A stretch of DNA of 50,210 bases, from the IMG/VR virus record IMGVR_UViG_3300045240_000072, positions 1-50,210 of that record. One strand, given 5' to 3'. Both the position numbers and the translations under genes were made by a program. A model generated the notes under the pieces. It worked only from the letters and a program-made list of their open reading frames with translations. It searched no databases and was not told where the DNA came from. Below are positions 47,392 through 50,210 of this stretch, in pieces (position 1 is the stretch's first letter; the number at the start of each line of letters is the position of its first letter). This stretch comes from a virus.

Positions 47392-47509
47392 CGTCGTGGC
47401 CCTCGGTCAAGTCGAGCACTTCCCCGGCATCGTCGGAGTCCAAGAATTGCGCCACGCCCATGATAGTCACGCCGGCGAGCAAGCCGGCAGCAAACGCGAT
47501 CAGAATCAT
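47384..47509 (-). CDS. Small membrane protein, 41 residues
   Basis: ATG 47509 overlaps the upstream stop by four bases, and this ORF's own stop overlaps the next start (ATGAGTGA). MILIAFAAGLLAGVTIMGVA is one transmembrane helix; the rest is acidic (DSDDAGEVLDLTEGHDDE). It is likely a real small protein because of the junctions. Confidence 0.7.
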   Translation of the reverse strand: MILIAFAAGLLAGVTIMGVAQFLDSDDAGEVLDLTEGHDDE

Positions 47510-47592
47510 TTCGATAACTCCCGTTCGATGTAAAGAATAAAACAGATCGCGCCGAGTAGGGCGAAATCGGTCACCAGGTCAAGCCAGATCAT
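47506..47592 (-). CDS. Very small membrane protein, 28 residues
   Basis: The ORF starts at ATG 47592 and ends in a TGA overlapping the next ATG. The product MIWLDLVTDFALLGAICFIL, then YIERELSK, is essentially a single transmembrane helix. The start overlaps the stop of the 70-residue gene by four bases. Coupled junctions on both ends support it. Confidence 0.6.
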   Translation of the reverse strand: MIWLDLVTDFALLGAICFILYIERELSK

Positions 47593-47801
47593 TTCGCATT
47601 CTCTGCGACGATGTCAGCGTCGATCGCTTGGTCGTAACCTGCGGGGGTGCCGCCGTAATCGCGGGTCACCCATTTGCGGATATACGAGTACCGCTCCGCG
47701 TCTTGATTGCGAGCATGCACGCCGATCAAGACCCCGAGAATATACCCGAGCAACCCGCCTATCAGAATCCAGAGACCAGTCTCGAGGGCGATGCCTGTCA
47801 C
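47589..47801 (-). CDS. Accessory membrane protein, 70 residues, GTG start
   Basis: GTG 47801 overlaps the previous stop (GTGA). The product begins MTGIALETGLWILIGGLLGY, with a transmembrane segment at about 5-30 (WILIGGLLGYILGVLIGVHA), then a soluble part (RKWVTRDYGGTPAGYDQAID). A longer reading from 47879 is a shadow. Function unknown. Confidence 0.7.
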   Translation of the reverse strand: MTGIALETGLWILIGGLLGYILGVLIGVHARNQDAERYSYIRKWVTRDYGGTPAGYDQAIDADIVAENAK

Positions 47802-48160
47802 GATTGCACCATGACCGACACGGCGCACAGCAGCGTGGCCACAAGAGCCGCCAGAACGTATCCGCGCGCCTGTTCCCAACGGGTCGGTTCGGGCGGCGTA
47901 AGGCGCGCGCCGGGGCCGAACGCTTCCTCAATCGTGCGCGGAAACCGGTCGCCGTAATATTGTGACGGCGGTATCCAGCGGGTCGAGCGTTGAAGGTTTA
48001 AGGGCTGTTCGGCCGGAAACGGGTACAACGCGGACTTGATTGATTTCAAAGCGTCGAGATTTCCCTGAAGCCGGGCCATGACAAGTTCGTCACGATGTCG
48101 ATCTGCCCGAGCGTTTGCCAAATCTTGGGAGATACCGCTTAAATCATAGAGCTGTCCCAT
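47798..48160 (-). CDS. Accessory tail-anchored protein, 120 residues
   Basis: The soluble part begins MGQLYDLSGISQDLANARAD and is helical to about 50. The C-terminus has one hydrophobic segment (YVLAALVATLLCAVSVMVQS), so it is a tail-anchored membrane protein. Together with its two downstream neighbours it forms a run of small membrane proteins in the accessory operon. Confidence 0.7.
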   Translation of the reverse strand: MGQLYDLSGISQDLANARADRHRDELVMARLQGNLDALKSIKSALYPFPAEQPLNLQRSTRWIPPSQYYGDRFPRTIEEAFGPGARLTPPEPTRWEQARGYVLAALVATLLCAVSVMVQS

Positions 48161-48348
48161 TATTTCGATTCCTTTCGTTCGATAAGAATTTCGTCCGCCC
48201 CGATCAAAGTCGCTTTATAACCGTTCGCTTCTGCGTCTTGAACTATTTGCCGAAGCGACTCTCGCGCCATTTCGCCCGCTTTCCTCGACTGGGCCAGCCA
48301 TTGCGACATTTTCGCAGACGGCGGCGAAACGCCCTTCAAACCGATCAT
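48160..48348 (-). CDS. Accessory protein, 62 residues
   Basis: It begins MIGLKGVSPPSAKMSQWLAQ and has a helical centre (AGEMARESLRQIVQDAEANG) with an IGADEILIERKESK end. Its stop overlaps the next start by one base and its start overlaps the previous stop. No family was recognised. Confidence 0.7.
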   Translation of the reverse strand: MIGLKGVSPPSAKMSQWLAQSRKAGEMARESLRQIVQDAEANGYKATLIGADEILIERKESK

Positions 48349-48554
48349 TTTGCCTCCTCTTTTTTAATTCGCCATTCACGATACCAATTCGCTTTGCAAA
48401 TTGCGCTAATCGAGATCCCCGACTGTTGCGCCGCTTTGCTCGGCGCTACACCCTGGACGAGTACCAGCTCGCGCGCCTTGCGCATTGCTTCGGATTCATG
48501 GGCACCCATTAGCCGCCCGCTCATCTTCTTGCCGAAAATACTCTTGCGCCACAT
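48345..48554 (-). CDS. TrfB/KorA-like helix-turn-helix protein
   Basis: A 69-residue protein. ARELVLVQGVAPSKAAQQSG, then ISISAICKA (about 27-55), is a helix-turn-helix like that of the KorA/TrfB plasmid regulators (a VxxGxxPxxAAxxxGIS pattern). It is short, as is KorA's DNA-binding part. Starts at 48554 and 48524 are both possible; the first has GGGA upstream and overlaps the repeat-protein gene by 59 bases. A regulator inside an accessory operon suggests self-control. Confidence 0.6.
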   Translation of the reverse strand: MWRKSIFGKKMSGRLMGAHESEAMRKARELVLVQGVAPSKAAQQSGISISAICKANWYREWRIKKEEAK

Positions 48555-49080
48555 TCGCGATCCCGAGATAAATCAGGCCATGGCCGGTATTACCGTATTT
48601 TTCGCTGACGCGTTGACGGAAGTCATCAATTGGCAACAATTGGCAACCGCAGCGAACCCAAATACCGCCCTCGGTATTGAAAAATTGGGTATTGCGGCGA
48701 ACCGAACCAAAACGGTCGAACTGGATCAACGGATTGCCTGGTTTTGATTTAAAATCCATCGCCTCGAACTTGGCCCCGTTGCCGAACTCGGCCCAGTTGC
48801 CGAACTCGGCCCAGTTGCCGAACTTGGCCGACTCGCCGAACTTGGCCCCCTTGCCGAACTTGGCCCCATTGCCGAACGCGGCCCCATTGCCGAACGCGGC
48901 CCAGTTGCCGAACGCGGCCCAGTTGCCGAACTTGGCCCAGTTGCCGAACTTGGCCCCATTGCCGAACTTGGCCGACTCGCCGAACTCTTCAATTTCCGAA
49001 TAGTCCGTATCGGCGGGGCAAATTCTCCAACCCTTAATTACCGGCAGAGCGGCGTACTCTTCTTTCGTGATTTTTTTCAT
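48496..49080 (-). CDS. Hexapeptide-repeat (beta-helix-like) protein
   Basis: A 194-residue protein. Residues 33-104 are twelve perfect-length units of six residues, each F-G-x-x-A-x (for example FGNWAK, FGNGAA, FGESAK). A period of six with Phe at the same place suggests a stacked beta-helix. The C-terminal domain (FKSKPGNPLIQFDRFGSVRR and on) ends with NTGHGLIYLGIANVAQEYFR. It begins MKKITKEEYAALPVIKGWRI. The function is unknown; the repeats may expand and contract. Confidence 0.75.
   Translation of the reverse strand: MKKITKEEYAALPVIKGWRICPADTDYSEIEEFGESAKFGNGAKFGNWAKFGNWAAFGNWAAFGNGAAFGNGAKFGKGAKFGESAKFGNWAEFGNWAEFGNGAKFEAMDFKSKPGNPLIQFDRFGSVRRNTQFFNTEGGIWVRCGCQLLPIDDFRQRVSEKYGNTGHGLIYLGIANVAQEYFRQEDERAANGCP
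48769..48984 (-). repeat. 18-bp coding tandem repeat, 12 units
   Basis: Twelve head-to-tail 18-bp units encode the F-G-x-x-A-x hexapeptides of the gene at 48496-49080. The units differ at a few fixed positions (ACC/AC/GG-type changes giving NW, NG, ES and KG). The array is 216 bp with no spacers and is part of a gene, not a CRISPR. Confidence 0.9.
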
Positions 49081-49262
49081 TTAATCCTCGTGAAATAGTC
49101 GGCCCGCGCTTTTGCGATACTTAGGCCGTCGTCAGTTAATGGGTAGCTGCTGTCGCTCGTTGAATACGTGACGCCGATCCGAAACACTGTGTAGCGGGCG
49201 TTCCGTTTGTCGCGGTAGACCCAAGCTTTCGCATTTTCATAGGCGATGTCAGATTCACGCAT
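49077..49262 (-). CDS. Accessory protein, 61 residues
   Basis: It begins MRESDIAYENAKAWVYRDKR and looks alpha/beta (YTVFRIGVTYSTSDSSYPLT, then a C-terminal helix). It overlaps the repeat-protein start by four bases and the 67-residue gene by one base. No family was recognised. Confidence 0.7.
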   Translation of the reverse strand: MRESDIAYENAKAWVYRDKRNARYTVFRIGVTYSTSDSSYPLTDDGLSIAKARADYFTRIK

Positions 49263-49465
49263 TAGGCGCGTTCCAGATAAACAGCGGCGCGCTTATCGCC
49301 GTTCGCTTTATCCCACTCATAAAACTGAACGAGGTTAGCGAAAACCGGCGAAATTGCTTTGAACTCGCCGGTACGCCGCCAATGGTCTGTATCAAAAAGA
49401 AAACAGCCAGTTTTACCGCTGACCACGTCTTTGCACTGAATCGTGTAGTTGGTTAAACAAGCCAT
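49262..49465 (-). CDS. Accessory protein, 67 residues (intact paralogue)
   Basis: First gene of the operon from promoter copy 4. It begins MACLTNYTIQCKDVVSGKTG and continues CFLFDTDHWRRTGEFKAISP, a small beta-rich protein. A near-identical but broken copy lies at 19466-19669, and it too comes first after its promoter. GGAG is 8 bases before the ATG. The leader sequence is nearly the same as that of the Cys-rich gene at 19829-20212. Function unknown; duplication under the same promoter type suggests a role worth keeping in two settings. Confidence 0.75.
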   Translation of the reverse strand: MACLTNYTIQCKDVVSGKTGCFLFDTDHWRRTGEFKAISPVFANLVQFYEWDKANGDKRAAVYLERA

Positions 49466-49497
49466 TTCATTTACTCCGTTGCGTTGTCGATGTCTGT

Positions 49498-49526
49498 ACT
49501 TTAGTTGAATAATTCAACCAAGTCAA
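49498..49526 (-). promoter_or_regulatory. Accessory promoter-operator copy 4
   Basis: The minus strand reads TTGACT (49521-49526), 17 bases, TAAAGT (49498-49503), with the 15-bp palindrome at 49504-49518. It lies just after the polymerase stop (49530) and drives the operon 49465 to 47026. Polymerase transcription may read into this operon. Confidence 0.85.
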
Positions 49527-49529
49527 GCG

Positions 49530-50210
49530 TTATTTACTGTACCGTTTTTTCCGCCATCCACCCGACGCCCGAACCGGCCAGTCGGCCGCCCACGCCGGCA
49601 TCGTGGCCATGACCCGTTCAAATTCCTCGATACTGCCGGACCCCTCGGGGATCTCGCATACGATTTCGTCATATACATGCAGCACAACCGGGTATCCGGC
49701 GCGCTCTAAATTCACGATCGCATGGCGCAGGATATCCCGGCATGTCGCTTGCGTGATGTTTTCCGCGAGGCGGCCGCCCCACGTATCCATACGTTGCCAA
49801 CCAGGTGCGCCGTTCTTGATATTCGTGTTCCACCCTTCATACGAGATCGACAGGCCCCCGCGTTCGTAGTTCGGGCGCAGCCTGGGCGCGTGATAAGTCA
49901 GGTACCGCCCGGAGATCAAACGCAAGTACACGGCGTCCCCGCGCATTTCGAACGTCATACCGCGACATTCGAATACTCGGCCCGGGTACTGAATCGCTTG
50001 AATGAAAGCGCCCTCGACGCCGTACATTTCCGGCACATTCCCCGCATGAGTGCGGCGAGACTGACCGCCCCACAATTCCACGATGGCCGGGCTTGCGGCG
50101 CGCCATTTAAGAATTGCTTGTTTCATTTCCTCGTCGGTAAAAAATTCGTCCGCCCCGAACGCTTTCCACGCCCCGATCCATCCTTGGTAACCGGAAGCCA
50201 GCTCGGCGAG
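49530..50210 (-). CDS. DNA polymerase I (family A), C-terminal part; continues from 1-1732
   Basis: This is the C-terminal part of the polymerase listed at 1-1732, with bases 50084-50210 being the duplicated ends. Palm motif C is VYDEIVCE (D716 in the joined protein), the phage variant of the usual HDE. The gene ends in a basic GWRKKRYSK tail. The reading frame is continuous with the left piece, since 50126 corresponds to position 43 and is in phase with ATG 1732. Confidence 0.93.
   Translation of the reverse strand, partial: LAELASGYQGWIGAWKAFGADEFFTDEEMKQAILKWRAASPAIVELWGGQSRRTHAGNVPEMYGVEGAFIQAIQYPGRVFECRGMTFEMRGDAVYLRLISGRYLTYHAPRLRPNYERGGLSISYEGWNTNIKNGAPGWQRMDTWGGRLAENITQATCRDILRHAIVNLERAGYPVVLHVYDEIVCEIPEGSGSIEEFERVMATMPAWAADWPVRASGGWRKKRYSK
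50084..50210. repeat. Terminal direct repeat, right copy
   Basis: Exact copy of bases 1-127. See the left copy; remove one when closing the circle. Confidence 0.95.

Noticed and set aside
48769-48984. Regular 18-bp repeats that could suggest a CRISPR array
   Set aside because: No spacers; the units are contiguous, vary in a coding pattern and form hexapeptides in one frame.

Overview
The window is a complete or near-complete genome of a contractile-tailed (myovirus-type) bacteriophage. Bases 1-127 are repeated exactly at 50084-50210, so the contig closes into a circle of about 50,083 bp; the DNA polymerase gene runs across this join. The tail genes (DUF3383-type sheath, tube, tape measure, baseplate plug, hub, spike, gp25-like, J-like and I-like proteins) show the morphology. 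Lipobox lipoproteins, a glucosaminidase-type endolysin and Shine-Dalgarno/sigma70-type signals suggest a Gram-negative, GC-rich (proteobacterial) host. The set of DUF2184-like capsid, DUF2213-like protease and DUF3383-like sheath resembles small myoviruses such as the Acinetobacter AP22-like and cyanophage Pam3-like phages (inference from family knowledge). I saw no integrase, recombinase, tRNA or CRISPR array.

Layout. (1) 5903 leftwards through position 1 to 49530: a minus-strand replication/recombination operon with an Ala/Pro-rich protein, a Cas4-like PD-(D/E)XK nuclease, an SSB-like protein, a coiled-coil protein, small proteins and family A DNA polymerase. (2) 5980-12838, plus strand, from an overlapping divergent promoter: SF2 helicase, VRR-NUC nuclease, cupin-like protein, a TetR-type HTH protein, DNA adenine methyltransferase and an SF3 helicase/primase. 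Nearly all genes overlap by ATGA or GTGA. (3) 12736-13357: a small zinc-ribbon gene and a striking long inverted repeat carrying outward-facing promoters. (4) 13357-43999, plus strand: terminase, portal, MuF-like head protein, a Nudix-protease-scaffold fusion, capsid, neck, contractile tail, baseplate and fibres. (5) 44008-47046: HNH-like protein, holin candidates, endolysin, lipoprotein and a lipase-like hydrolase.

Four minus-strand accessory loci (15214-15471, 18279-19669, 19728-20212 and 47026-49465) sit between or after the plus-strand modules. Each is headed by a near-identical 29-bp promoter. In it a perfect 15-bp palindrome, GTTGAATNATTCAAC, fills most of the 17-bp spacer between a TTGACW -35 and a TAAAGT -10. 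These loci encode small zinc-finger, lipoprotein, membrane and hexapeptide-repeat proteins of unknown role. They look like one co-regulated accessory regulon, probably controlled by a repressor that binds the palindrome; the orphan TetR-type HTH protein at 9676-9969 is the obvious candidate. This regulon is the least described part of the genome.

Other notable points: three structural genes share a small hairpin/SD leader, four virion proteins share an inserted beta-rich domain, a fibre-like protein carries a Sec signal peptide, the tail chaperone has a probable -1 frameshift, and one paralogue is broken by an in-frame TGA.
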